Below are positions 9,554 to 18,466 of a stretch of DNA of 64,000 bases, piece by piece; the first letter of the stretch is position 1; every line of letters starts with the position of its first letter. Location of the stretch: NCBI RefSeq assembly GCF_031326345.1, contig NZ_CP133671.1, positions 4,216,001 to 4,280,000 of the forward strand. Direction: 5' to 3'. This DNA comes from Aureispira sp. CCB-E (GTDB lineage: Bacteria; Bacteroidota; Bacteroidia; Chitinophagales; Saprospiraceae). The notes under the pieces are model-generated. The model saw only the letters and a list, made by a program, of their open reading frames with translations. It searched no databases and was not told the DNA's origin. The position numbers and the translations under genes are program-made.

Positions 9554-12500
9554 TTATTTTCCGTCTACTTCTTTAAGCAATACCTTTACAGCTGCTTCAA
9601 TTTGCTGATCCTGTCCATTGGTTACTTTTGATGGTTCGTTGGCTACTTTCACATCTGGCTCCAACTGCGTATTTTCCATAAAGGAACCATCATTGCCAAC
9701 CATTCCTACTTGTGGAATACCAAAAACATATCCACCGGGCAAACGTTCCCACCAAACAGCTGTCCCCGTTCCTGGCACAGGCATTCCAACCAGTTTTCCT
9801 ACACCCAATGCCTTGTAAACATATGGAAATAGATGCGCGTCAGAATAATTTCCTTCCCCCATCAAAACACAAGATGGCTTAGACCATTTAAACATAGGCT
9901 CTCTTCCTATATCTTGTCCACGAGGCAAAATTTTCATATATATTTTTCCCCCTAAGAAAGTTGCTAAGTCATCGTGCAACCAACCACCCCCATTAAAGCG
10001 AGTATCCACAATAACAGCATCCATGCCAGCATTACGCCCTAAAACTTCTTCGTAAACCGTTTTATAACTTTCTGTATTCATTCCTCTAACATGCACATAC
10101 CCGATGCGACCGTTCGAAACTCGTTCTGCTGTTTCCCTACAGTTTTCTACCCAACGATCATAACGAATATTAAACTCCGCTCCTCTGCTAATTGGCTTTA
10201 CCGTTTCTTCCCAACGCTCTCCAGAAGCTGGATCAAATAAAGAAACTAAGGTATAGTTGCCCGCTTTTCTATTTAACATTGGATAAAAATTGGTCTCTGC
10301 TAGAATTTCGATACCATCTATTTTTTCTATAATGTGCCCAGCTTCCAATTTAGACGCTTTTTTATCAAAAGGACCTTTATTAATCACTTCTGCCACTTTC
10401 AAGCCTTTACCCTTATAGCCTTCATCATAATACAATCCTAAACTAGCTGTTGCATCGGCCGTTCTATTATAAGGAGGACGATAGCGACAACCTGTATGAG
10501 AAGCATTCAATTCACCTAACAATTCGCTCATCATCTCTGCAAAATCAAAACCATTATTAATATGTGGCAAGAAACGCGCATATTCCTTTTTATAAAAGTC
10601 CCAATTAACGCCATGCAAGTCTTTTTTGTAAAACTTTTTAACAACTTGTCTCCAAGCATGCTCAAACAAATAAGCTCGTTCTTCTGCTTCCTTCAAAATC
10701 ATTTCTCCCCGAATAGTAATCGCTTTTTTCTTCTTTGAAGCTAGTTCAATGCGAGCGATACGCCCTGCATTAACAACAAAAAGATACTTACCATCCTTAG
10801 ACAATTCCATTCCTCCACCTCTAGCACCTAGCTTCATTAAGATTTTTGTCTCTCTAGTTCTCAAGTTTGTTTCCCACAAATCAAAGCCCTTCTCAAAGCT
10901 AGCCATATAATATAGCTTTTCACCATCTTTCGAAACAATAGCATCCATAATAGAAGCAGAATGAATGGTTAGACGTTTTTTTCTATCGTGAATTCCATCA
11001 AAATCAATTGTTATTTCCTCCAACTTAATTTCATCATCATTTCCATCCTTATCTTCTTTATCTTTATCTTGGTCTTTTTTATCCTCAGTTTCTTCCTCTG
11101 TATCCTTTTTGTCCGTTTTCTTTTTCTTTTTGTCTTCCTTCTCCTTTTCCTTCAACAAAGCATACTCTTCCTTTGTTAGGTTGAAACGATCCCATCCTTC
11201 TTCTGTCAAAAACATACCGTAAATATCCGACTGTCCGCCCCAACTAGCTTGCGCCTTCATACCATCTCGTCCTGATCCCCAAATAATCATTTTGCCCCCC
11301 ATTACAAATTTAGGCGCATAATCACCATAACCACTACGAGTCAAGTTAATGACGGATTCTTTCCCATCGGCTTTAATTAAACCAACTTCAGAAATCCATT
11401 GTTGAGGCTGTAAAAAGTTCACCAAGAACCATTTTCCATCTGGAGACCAAGAATAAGTTTGGTCGCCATCTGCATAAGAATAGTTCTTATCCGCAGGCAT
11501 TACCTCTCGAACTGCCTTCGATTCCAAGTTAATTACCTTCAAAGCCGTGCGCTCTTCCAAGAAAGCAACCTCTTTGCCATCAGGAGAAAAAGCAGGTTGA
11601 AACGTTTCGTTTTTACTTTCCAAGATAGGCTCTTCTTTAAGAATCGTAGAATTGAAAAAATACGTTTCTTCTTCTCGTCCTAATTTAGTCTGATATAAGT
11701 TCCAACTTCCGTTGCGTTCACTTGCATACAAAATAGCACGTCCATCTGGGCTAAAACTGGCTGTGCGTTCTCTTTCTGCTGTATTGGTAATTCGCTTTGT
11801 CATACCACTTTCAACAGAAGTCACAAATACTTCTCCTCTATTGACAAAAACGATTTCTTTTCCATTTGGAGAGACATCCATTTCTTGTGCAGCACTAATC
11901 GCAACTGTTTTTTTCTCATTGTAACGAGCATCTGCAACGATGTTAATCGACACTTTTAATGGTTTGTTGCCATCTCTTAGCAAGTAAATTTCACCATTAT
12001 AACTAAAACACATTAACCCTTCATTAGAAATCGTTAAGTTACGAACAGGATGATTTTTTAGTTTGGTTACCCTTCTGGTACTTTTGGGGTCGTCTAATTT
12101 AATTGCATGAACATTCATTGTCCCGCTTTCTTCACTTAGGTAAAATAACTCCTTGCCGTCTTTTGAAAAAACAGGGTTTCTATCTTCTCCGATAAAAGAA
12201 GTTAATTGAGTATATTTCTTGTCCACTATAGAATACATCCACAAATCACGCGTCACAGAGGAGGTATGATGCTTACGAAACTCATCTTCATAGCCTTTTC
12301 TATCGTGATAAGCAATCATTTTTCCATCTTTTGAATATACAGCATCATCAGCCGGGATGGTCAAAATTTGTTGCACTCGCCCTCCCTTTGTTGGAACCTG
12401 ATACAATTCTGGCATTCGTCCTGAAGGAAACATTCTATTTTGAACATTATCCAAGCGCAACGAACTAAACAACACCCCGCTATCATCATTGGCAAAATCT

Positions 12501-12850
12501 GTTGGAAAATCATTGGCGGAATGATACGTCAAACGCGTAGGACGACCACCTGTAGCTGGCATGATATAAACATCAAAATTGCCATATCGATTAGAAGCAA
12601 AGGCAATTTGCTTACCGTCATTAGACCATACTGGTCGAGAGTCATGCGCATCGTGCAATGTTAAGGCTGTTGCCGTCCCTCCTGTCGAAGGCACCTTGTA
12701 TAAATCTCCTTTATAACTAAATACAATCTGCTTTCCGTCTGGGGAAATGGCAGCATATCGCATCCACAAAGGAGGTCCATCCTGCGCCCATACTTGATTT
12801 ATTGCTACGAATAATAATGCCATTAGGCATAATCTCCAATTTGTTATCAT
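9554..12850 (-). CDS. Secreted tricorn-type S41 peptidase
   Basis: Tricorn protease homologue of about 1098 residues exported by a Sec signal (MITNWRLCLMALLFV, cleavage after VWAQ). It contains an N-terminal WD40/PD40 beta-propeller with repeated SPDGK motifs (AAISPDGKQ, SFSPDGRA, AFSPDGKE, SWSPDGKW), a second propeller, a helical C1 domain, a PDZ domain and a C-terminal S41 catalytic core. The SHTG motif (Ser near 783 with His) and YSDAHLFPY (Ser near 1003) match the tricorn charge-relay Ser-His and nucleophile regions; LEPDVKV is the C-terminal acidic motif. A Lys/Asp/Glu-only linker lies at about residues 563-610. The open frame extends to 12931, but the ATG at 12850 is chosen because the signal peptide starts there. 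It probably degrades peptides in the periplasm. Confidence 0.92.
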   Translation of the reverse strand: MITNWRLCLMALLFVAINQVWAQDGPPLWMRYAAISPDGKQIVFSYKGDLYKVPSTGGTATALTLHDAHDSRPVWSNDGKQIAFASNRYGNFDVYIMPATGGRPTRLTYHSANDFPTDFANDDSGVLFSSLRLDNVQNRMFPSGRMPELYQVPTKGGRVQQILTIPADDAVYSKDGKMIAYHDRKGYEDEFRKHHTSSVTRDLWMYSIVDKKYTQLTSFIGEDRNPVFSKDGKELFYLSEESGTMNVHAIKLDDPKSTRRVTKLKNHPVRNLTISNEGLMCFSYNGEIYLLRDGNKPLKVSINIVADARYNEKKTVAISAAQEMDVSPNGKEIVFVNRGEVFVTSVESGMTKRITNTAERERTASFSPDGRAILYASERNGSWNLYQTKLGREEETYFFNSTILKEEPILESKNETFQPAFSPDGKEVAFLEERTALKVINLESKAVREVMPADKNYSYADGDQTYSWSPDGKWFLVNFLQPQQWISEVGLIKADGKESVINLTRSGYGDYAPKFVMGGKMIIWGSGRDGMKAQASWGGQSDIYGMFLTEEGWDRFNLTKEEYALLKEKEKEDKKKKKTDKKDTEEETEDKKDQDKDKEDKDGNDDEIKLEEITIDFDGIHDRKKRLTIHSASIMDAIVSKDGEKLYYMASFEKGFDLWETNLRTRETKILMKLGARGGGMELSKDGKYLFVVNAGRIARIELASKKKKAITIRGEMILKEAEERAYLFEHAWRQVVKKFYKKDLHGVNWDFYKKEYARFLPHINNGFDFAEMMSELLGELNASHTGCRYRPPYNRTADATASLGLYYDEGYKGKGLKVAEVINKGPFDKKASKLEAGHIIEKIDGIEILAETNFYPMLNRKAGNYTLVSLFDPASGERWEETVKPISRGAEFNIRYDRWVENCRETAERVSNGRIGYVHVRGMNTESYKTVYEEVLGRNAGMDAVIVDTRFNGGGWLHDDLATFLGGKIYMKILPRGQDIGREPMFKWSKPSCVLMGEGNYSDAHLFPYVYKALGVGKLVGMPVPGTGTAVWWERLPGGYVFGIPQVGMVGNDGSFMENTQLEPDVKVANEPSKVTNGQDQQIEAAVKVLLKEVDGK

Positions 12851-12884
12851 TTGAGTAGTATTTTGGTAGTAGTTAGTGTAATAA

Positions 12885-13024
12885 TACTCCGTTGATTTTT
12901 TAGTTTTCCTACGAAAAACGTAAAAAATCATCTTGCATTAGTTTGATTATCAGCCTTTTAGTATAAAAGTCAACAAAAGTACATCTTACTGATAATCAAA
13001 CTAATACGATTTTTCAACGGAGTA
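12885..13024 (-). repeat. Dispersed palindromic repeat, copy 1 (CCGTTGA subfamily)
   Basis: A 140-bp element bounded by exact 11-bp inverted repeats TACTCCGTTGA (12885-12895) and TCAACGGAGTA (13014-13024). Inside, ATTAGTTTGATTATCAG (12937-12953) is perfectly complementary to CTGATAATCAAACTAAT (12989-13005), giving a 17-bp stem with a 35-base loop. Compared with copies 2, 4 and 5 it lies in the opposite orientation. See copies at 15976, 28591, 29219, 47967 and 61807. Confidence 0.85.
12974..12981 (-). promoter_or_regulatory. Possible -7 box (TACTTTTG on the minus strand) inside repeat copy 1
   Basis: CAAAAGTA on the plus strand reads TACTTTTG on the minus strand, matching TAnnTTTG, and lies about 125 bp upstream of the tricorn gene start. 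It falls in the loop of the palindromic element, so the repeat may supply this gene's promoter. Short motifs occur by chance in AT-rich DNA, so support is weak. Confidence 0.3.
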
Positions 13025-13459
13025 ATGTGTAATAATAGAAACTTCTAAGTTAAAAAATATCTAGCGATAATTGGATTGAGAAAGGGCTTGTTTCGGATTA
13101 CATTCAACATTATCAGACGAACGGCTTGTTATAAACGATGAATTAAGAAAAACTAGTGATAAAAGCTTTCTTTAATCCTCTGCAATCATCGGTACTATCA
13201 GTAGAAACCACACAGCAAATTTGGTTAACAGAAAGAGAAAAAAACACATTTATAGTAGCTTATTTCATGGAGTTATAAACTCCGCTAGTTTCGCTCCTAC
13301 TACCTCGCATTTCAAAAGCATTATAAATACTGATAATCAAAAGGTTAATACAAAATAAAATAAAAACATAAGTCGTTAATTCTTAGGCTTATAAAATTTA
13401 GCTGTGCTGCTACTACATGGTTTCAGCGAACTATTGTTTCAGACTTTGACAAATAATTG

Positions 13460-13467
13460 TATTTTTG
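13460..13467 (+). promoter_or_regulatory. -7 box TATTTTTG upstream of ychF
   Basis: TATTTTTG fits TAnnTTTG; a TTG at 13434-13436 lies 23 bases upstream, within the range reported for Bacteroidota -33/-7 spacing. The ychF ATG is 134 bp downstream. Confidence 0.4.
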
Positions 13468-13600
13468 CAGCAAGTTTTGGCAATAACGTTTCAAATGTTT
13501 CAAAAAACAACTGTCTTTATTAGACATTTTGAAGCATTTATAAATTTTATTAAGTGGCCATTAACTTCTAAATTTGCTAACTATTTAACTTACATACAAC

Positions 13601-14704
13601 ATGGCATTAAAATGTGGAATTGTTGGACTTCCAAACGTAGGAAAATCAACGCTTTTCAATGCACTTTCTTCTGCTAAAGCCTTAGCAGCTAATTATCCTT
13701 TTGCGACCAAAGAACCCAATATTGGTACGATTACAGTACCAGATGAGCGTTTGACAAAATTAGAATCTATTATCAATCCTCAAAAAGTAATTCCTACTAC
13801 TATTGATATTGTGGATATTGCTGGATTGATTCGTGGTGCTAGTAAAGGGGAAGGACTTGGCAACCAATTTTTAGGTAATATTCGTGAAGTAAATGCTATT
13901 GTGCATGTTGTTCGTTGCTTTGAGAATGGTAATATTGTACATGTTGATGGCGATGTAGATCCTGTTAGAGACAAAGAAACGATTGATTTGGAGTTAATTT
14001 TCAAAGATATTGAAAGTGTTGAGAAGCAGATTCAAAAACAAAAAAAGATGGCTAAAGGTGGCGATAAAGCGCTACAAAAATTAGTCGTTATCTTAGAAAA
14101 CTTGTTGAAGCACTTAGAAGATGGCAAACCTGTTCGTAGTTTTGACGATTACGAAACAGAAGAAGCTGAAATTATTATCAAACAATTGCAACTTCTAACT
14201 GCAAAACCCATCATCTATGTTTGTAACGTTGATGAAGATTCTGTTATCTCTGGTAACGAACATACTGAAGCTTTTAAAGAAGCTGTAAAAGATGAAAATG
14301 CAGAAATCATTCTAGTTAGTGCTGCTATTGAAGCTGATATAGCGGAGTTGGATACTTACGAGGAACGCATGGAATTTTTATCTGATTTAGGCTTGACAGA
14401 GCCTGGTGTCAATAAATTGATTCACGCTTGTTATAGTATTCTAAATCTTATCACTTACTTTACTGCTGGAGAAAAAGAAGTACGTGCTTGGACCATTAAA
14501 GTTGGAACCAAAGCTCCCGCCGCAGCTGGTGTTATTCACTCTGACTTTGAGCGAGGATTTATCAAATCCAAAACCGTTGGTTTTGATGATTTTATTGCCA
14601 ACAATGGTTGGAAAGGTGCCCAAGAAACAGGCACTTTGCGTCAAGAGGGCAAAGAATATGTCGTTCAAGATGGCGATTTGTTAGAATTTATGTTTAACGT
14701 ATAG
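13601..14704 (+). CDS. ychF: Redox-regulated ribosome-binding ATPase YchF
   Basis: Obg-family P-loop protein that prefers ATP and associates with ribosomes. G1 loop GLPNVGKS at residues 9-16, G3 DIAG at 72-75, and NVDE at 209-212 in place of NKxD, which is the YchF-specific change that gives ATP preference. The helical insertion follows DIESVEKQIQKQKK, and the C-terminus is the TGS domain ending EGKEYVVQDGDLLEFMFNV. At 367 residues it is full length (E. coli YchF is 363). The gene is monocistronic and followed by a strong hairpin terminator. The ATG at 13601 is fixed by the conserved MALKCGIVGLPNVGKS opening. Confidence 0.97.
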   Translation: MALKCGIVGLPNVGKSTLFNALSSAKALAANYPFATKEPNIGTITVPDERLTKLESIINPQKVIPTTIDIVDIAGLIRGASKGEGLGNQFLGNIREVNAIVHVVRCFENGNIVHVDGDVDPVRDKETIDLELIFKDIESVEKQIQKQKKMAKGGDKALQKLVVILENLLKHLEDGKPVRSFDDYETEEAEIIIKQLQLLTAKPIIYVCNVDEDSVISGNEHTEAFKEAVKDENAEIILVSAAIEADIAELDTYEERMEFLSDLGLTEPGVNKLIHACYSILNLITYFTAGEKEVRAWTIKVGTKAPAAAGVIHSDFERGFIKSKTVGFDDFIANNGWKGAQETGTLRQEGKEYVVQDGDLLEFMFNV

Positions 14705-14723
14705 AATATACTTCGTTTTTTGT

Positions 14724-14772
14724 AAAAAAAAGCGTTGAGAGAATCATTTAGAAATCTTTCAACGCTTTTTTA
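14724..14772. terminator. Bidirectional terminator between ychF and the thioredoxin-like gene
   Basis: A-run plus AGCGTTGA (14724-14738) pairs with TCAACGCT plus T-run (14759-14772). With A-tract and T-tract on either side it can end transcription from both convergent genes. Confidence 0.85.
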
Positions 14773-14781
14773 TTTTAACAA

Positions 14782-15960
14782 TTATTCCCCCTTAATTTGA
14801 GCTATCAAAGCTTCTGTTTCTTTGATGTATTTATTCTCTTTTTTGCTCAGCTCTAACTGTTTATTGGCCACTTCCAAAGCAGCCTCCCGATCTTCTAAGG
14901 CTAGTAGAATCAAAGCTTTGGTTTCTAGAGTTGCGATACTTTCTTCTAACAAAATTGCTCGATCTACCCACTCCAAAGCCGCATTCAATTGCGTTTTACT
15001 TTTACCATATACATCCAACATATAACGAGCGATTCCATTCAAGCTTTTGGCATCCTTGCAATGCTTTTCATATTTGCGAGCCAAACGATAATCTCTGCGC
15101 TCATCTCCACGCTTGCTATAAAAATCAATTCTCGTCTTAAAATACTCTACCCTATCAGGCAAAATTTGTTTTACTTCTTGTAAAAAATCACGAATAACTA
15201 CTTGACTCGAACCATTTTCAATAATTTCATAACAACGAATGTTAAAAGCGGCATCCAAATAACTATCAACTCTATCTATCCCCAAACTTGTGATAAAATC
15301 TGATTTGTTAGCTACGACATAATGATAAGCTCTATGGTTATAATTATTGATACAATGCTCCAGAACATCAAAATGCTCCGCCTCTTTTAGTGCCTCCATC
15401 CCCACCAAATCAATGTATACATCGGCTATATAGGTATAATCTTCTCCAACACGTTTCAATGCTTCAGCATATTTTTTAAGAAAAGCTGGATTATCTTTTT
15501 CCGTTTCAAATTGCTTTTGTAAAGTGTAAATTTGATTTTCAGGCAGTAGAGCTTCTTTGCTTTTAGTAATTAAATCTTCTGCTTTGTAAGCACCAATAAT
15601 TCGGTGTACCAACTCCCCCTCTGCATCAAAATACAACAAAGTTGGATAAGAAGTCACCCTATATTTTTTCGCAAAATCTACTCCTTCTCCTTTTTCTATA
15701 TCCAACTTATAACTAATGTAGTTTTCTTTAAAAAACGCACCGACTTCGGCTTTAGAAAAAGTATTGTTATCCATCCACTTACAAGGCTCACACCAAGAGG
15801 CGTAGGTATCAACAAAAATTGGTTTATTCGAGTCTTTCGCCTTTGCTTTTACCGACTCCCAGTCTACTGCTTCAAAATCAATACCTTGAGCATTTATCAA
15901 TGAGGAAATCATAAACAATGGGGTCGTAAACAGAAAAGTAAGTAAGTAATTTTTCATCAT
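14782..15960 (-). CDS. Exported thioredoxin-fold protein with helical C-terminal half
   Basis: The signal peptide (residues 1-24, cleavage after INAQ) is followed by a thioredoxin-like domain (about 27-130) with the active-site motif WCEPC inside ASWCEPCKWMD and the cis-Pro loop SYPTLLYF. This is the thioredoxin_7/DUF255-like type common in Bacteroidota periplasm, likely a disulfide reductase or isomerase. Residues 135-392 are all-helical and TPR-like (repeated A-L-x-W-V/A pattern, e.g. NAALEWVDRAILLEE and ETKALILLALEDREAAL), a common scaffold attached to such domains. Its target proteins cannot be inferred. Upstream lies palindromic repeat copy 2, so its promoter must be in or next to that repeat. 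Confidence 0.85.
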   Translation of the reverse strand: MMKNYLLTFLFTTPLFMISSLINAQGIDFEAVDWESVKAKAKDSNKPIFVDTYASWCEPCKWMDNNTFSKAEVGAFFKENYISYKLDIEKGEGVDFAKKYRVTSYPTLLYFDAEGELVHRIIGAYKAEDLITKSKEALLPENQIYTLQKQFETEKDNPAFLKKYAEALKRVGEDYTYIADVYIDLVGMEALKEAEHFDVLEHCINNYNHRAYHYVVANKSDFITSLGIDRVDSYLDAAFNIRCYEIIENGSSQVVIRDFLQEVKQILPDRVEYFKTRIDFYSKRGDERRDYRLARKYEKHCKDAKSLNGIARYMLDVYGKSKTQLNAALEWVDRAILLEESIATLETKALILLALEDREAALEVANKQLELSKKENKYIKETEALIAQIKGE

Positions 15961-16285
15961 GGATTGCTTTTACAATAGTTCGTTGAAACCACGCATTAGC
16001 AGCGAAGCTAAACTTTATTAGTTTGATAATCAGCAAGTTGCAACTTTGCTTCGTTTCGTATTAAAGCTTTGGTTATCAAACTAATATAAATGTGCTTTTT
16101 TATTTTTTTGGTAAAAAAGTAAAAAACTAAGCTTGCGCCCTCATGAGCGTAGCGAACTAATCAACGAACTACTACTTTTAATAAAGAAGAATAAAGGCAC
16201 TTTAAAACAACAGATGCATTGTTTTCGTTTCGATAACACTAAAATAAGACCAATTGTTCTAATTCAACGTCATAGAACTGTCATT
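15961..16285. other. Gene-free interval dominated by repeat copy 2
   Basis: Apart from the palindromic element (15976-16171), about 115 bp of AT-rich DNA remains downstream of the VOC-family gene; no hairpin terminator or open frame stands out there. Confidence 0.6.
15976..16171 (+). repeat. Dispersed palindromic repeat, copy 2 (CGTTGA/TCAACG, AGTTCG subfamily)
   Basis: A 196-bp element with exact 11-bp outer inverted repeats TAGTTCGTTGA (15976-15986) and TCAACGAACTA (16161-16171). Inner arms ATTAGTTTGATAATCA (16017-16032) and TGGTTATCAAACTAAT (16070-16085) pair with one G-U-compatible difference. A tail module with TTTTTGGTAAAAAAGTAAAAAACTAAGC (16109-16136) is shared with copies 3-5. Confidence 0.85.
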
Positions 16286-16672
16286 CTAAAGTTTTTCATC
16301 TACGGGCTCCCACAACTCAATCTTGTAACCATCAGGATCCAAAATCCAAGCAAATTTACCATATTCAAAGCTTTGCATTTCTCCTACGATCGTTACGCCT
16401 TCCTCTTTTAGACTAGTCAACAAAGCCTCTAAATCATCTACTCTGTAATTAACCATAAATTCCTGTTCAGAAGGATTAAAGTAAGTTGTATCTTCTGGGA
16501 AGGCATTCCACACCGTATTTCCTTCTTGTTCAGGGTTTTCTTTTTCTAACCACTTAAAAGTTGCCCCATACTGGTCAGACTCTATCCCTAGATGATTTTG
16601 ATACCAATTTTTGCTTTTTTGAGGGTCTTTTGTTTTAAAAAAAATGCCTCCAATTCCTGTTACCCGTTTCAT
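16286..16672 (-). CDS. VOC (glyoxalase/bleomycin-resistance) superfamily protein
   Basis: A 128-residue single-domain VOC protein. The opening GIGGIFFKTKDPQKSKNWYQNHLGI is the standard first beta-alpha-beta unit of the fold, and the end (QSFEYGKFAWILDPDGYKIELWEP) carries the DPDGxxIELWEP motif whose Glu is a usual metal ligand. The central VNYRVDDLEALLTSLKEEGV is the second repeat. Members bind a divalent metal and act on varied substrates, so no reaction is assigned. The gene stands alone on its strand. Confidence 0.85.
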   Translation of the reverse strand: MKRVTGIGGIFFKTKDPQKSKNWYQNHLGIESDQYGATFKWLEKENPEQEGNTVWNAFPEDTTYFNPSEQEFMVNYRVDDLEALLTSLKEEGVTIVGEMQSFEYGKFAWILDPDGYKIELWEPVDEKL

Positions 16673-17056
16673 AGTTATAAAATTTTAAGTTGATAAGTAT
16701 AATAGTTGGTGACACTTAAGAAATACAATGCAGATATCTTTTAATTTAAAATACTAGGATCCAGCAGTTTTACAAGTTTAATGCCTTTTAATAATGACTT
16801 TTTTATTTTAAACTAAATGAACAATTCTTACTTTATTATGTTTGCAAATAAGTGCCTTTAATAAACCTTTACAATTTACCAAAACCAACAAATTATAATT
16901 ACAAAATACACATTTCTTTTATTAGCACCTAAGTAAGTGAGCATAAAAAATTATCGGTAAAAGTTATTGAACACGCATCTCATTTATGAGTCAAACAGTA
17001 ACTTATTATGGTTGCTATATTTTTTTCTAAACATTTACTTATATTCCAGAACTTGT
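16673..17056. other. 384-bp divergent intergenic region
   Basis: AT-rich DNA between the divergent VOC and MATE genes. It contains a -7-like box at 16837 for the MATE gene. I see no repeat copy or open frame worth annotating. Confidence 0.5.
16837..16844 (+). promoter_or_regulatory. -7-like box TATGTTTG upstream of the MATE gene
   Basis: Fits TAnnTTTG, about 210 bp before the chosen MATE start. No good -33 element is seen, so this remains a candidate. Confidence 0.3.
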
Positions 17057-18433
17057 ATGCAACCCAATAATCTAAGTACAGAAAAAAAATCCAACGAATT
17101 AGGCACCGAGACAATCGACAAATTGATTGCCAAGCAAGGAATTCCAGCTGCAATTGGTTTTTTAGTCATGTCTATCTATTTGATTGTCGATACTATCTTT
17201 GTAGGGCATTGGGTTGGTGCCATGGGAATTGGAGCTATCTCAGTTGTCTTACCTGTTACATTTTTAATCGCCTCTATTGGAATGTCGATAGGAATTGGAG
17301 GCGCCTCAATCATTTCTAGAGCATTAGGTGCAAACGACAACCAACACGCACAACAAGTCTTTGGCAATCAGATCACATTAAACATGTCTATTGCTACCTT
17401 TTTTGTTATCATGGGAATGATTTTCAAAGAAGAGTTATTAATGATCTTTGGTGCCAAAGACGACATCATGCCCTTTGCCAAAGAATACTTCACCATCATA
17501 CTGCTAGGCATACCTTTTTTGTCGTGGGGAATGATGAGCAACCATGTTATTCGAGCACAAGGTTTTCCCAAAATAGCTATGAATGTAATGCTTGTTCCTG
17601 CTATCTTAAATTTAGTGCTAGATCCTATTTTTATCTATTGGCTTGATTGGGGAATGCAAGGAGCTGCTTTGGCTACTATTTTTTCGTATTTTGTAAGTGC
17701 TAGTTATACCATTTGGTTCTTTGTAAAAGGCGATAGCGATTTGAGAATTAGTAAAAAAAACTTAGTCCTACATTGGTCCATTATTTCTGAAATTATCTCT
17801 TTGGGTTTTGTCTCCTTAGCACGCCAAGGAGTGATTAGTATCTTGGCTATTGTCCTCAACCACTCCTTATATACTTATGGACGTAGCGAAATTTATATTT
17901 CGGTCTATGGAATTATCAATCGTGTTATGATGTTCGCTATGTTCCCAATCACAGGAATTACACAAGGTTTTTTACCTATTACCAGTTATAATTATGGCGC
18001 AAAAGAATACCATCGTGTCAAAGAAACCATTCGAAAATCAATTATTTATGGAAGCTTAATTGCGATTCTTATATACATCTGTATTCTGTATTTTCAAGTT
18101 ACAATTGTTAAACTTTTCTCTACCAACAAAGAGATTTTAGCAATTACTCCCGAAGCTATGGCGATTGTATTTATGGCAATGCCTTTGATACTCATACAAT
18201 TGATTGGTTCTTCCTACTATCAAGCTATCGGGAAAGCCGTCCCTGCGTTATTACTAACCTTAACCAAACAAGGTTTTTTCCTCATCCCATTGGTTTTTAT
18301 ACTTCCTCGTTTTTGGGGGATTAATGGCATTTGGTATGCTTTTCCTATTGCAGATGTTTTGTCAATGTTGGTAACCGCTATTTTCCTATGGAGGGCTTAT
18401 CGTCAACTGGGCACCCCTTCTAAAATAGAATAA
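17057..18433 (+). CDS. MATE-family multidrug/organic cation efflux transporter
   Basis: Twelve-helix antiporter of 458 residues. The N-terminal half carries the family's PAAIGFLVMSIYLIVDTIFVGHWVGAMGIGA region in helix 1 and the following GGASIISRALGA; the second half repeats the fold (FPITGITQGFLPITSYNYGAK is the typical helix-8 motif QGxxPxxxxNYGA). An upstream TTG at 16967 extends the frame, but the ATG at 17057 (MQPNNLSTEKK) gives a normal short cytoplasmic N-terminus. The substrate is unknown; MATE pumps are driven by Na+ or H+. It is a single gene, convergent with the next gene 33 bp away. Confidence 0.92.
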   Translation: MQPNNLSTEKKSNELGTETIDKLIAKQGIPAAIGFLVMSIYLIVDTIFVGHWVGAMGIGAISVVLPVTFLIASIGMSIGIGGASIISRALGANDNQHAQQVFGNQITLNMSIATFFVIMGMIFKEELLMIFGAKDDIMPFAKEYFTIILLGIPFLSWGMMSNHVIRAQGFPKIAMNVMLVPAILNLVLDPIFIYWLDWGMQGAALATIFSYFVSASYTIWFFVKGDSDLRISKKNLVLHWSIISEIISLGFVSLARQGVISILAIVLNHSLYTYGRSEIYISVYGIINRVMMFAMFPITGITQGFLPITSYNYGAKEYHRVKETIRKSIIYGSLIAILIYICILYFQVTIVKLFSTNKEILAITPEAMAIVFMAMPLILIQLIGSSYYQAIGKAVPALLLTLTKQGFFLIPLVFILPRFWGINGIWYAFPIADVLSMLVTAIFLWRAYRQLGTPSKIE

Positions 18434-18466
18434 TACGAATAACTAAAAAACAAACAGCCTGCTGAA

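Larger units (their letters stand above)
12851..13600. other. 750-bp gene-free region with palindromic element and repeat fragments
   Basis: The divergent region between the tricorn gene and ychF. It holds repeat element 1 (12885-13024), a second stretch of repeat-like fragments at about 13255-13425 (including ACTGATAATCAAAA and the TAGCTGTGCTGCTACTAC module), and the ychF promoter region. I see no convincing open frame; the weak frame at 13465-13677 overlaps the start of ychF. Confidence 0.7.

Noticed and set aside
10988-11179. Very hydrophobic frame (Phe/Leu/Ile runs) opposite the tricorn gene
   Set aside because: It is the antisense of the Lys/Asp/Glu linker; the composition follows from that.
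13465-13677. Plus-strand frame overlapping the start of ychF
   Set aside because: It runs into ychF in another frame, contains only Phe/Ile/Lys-rich residues, and lies over the ychF promoter region.
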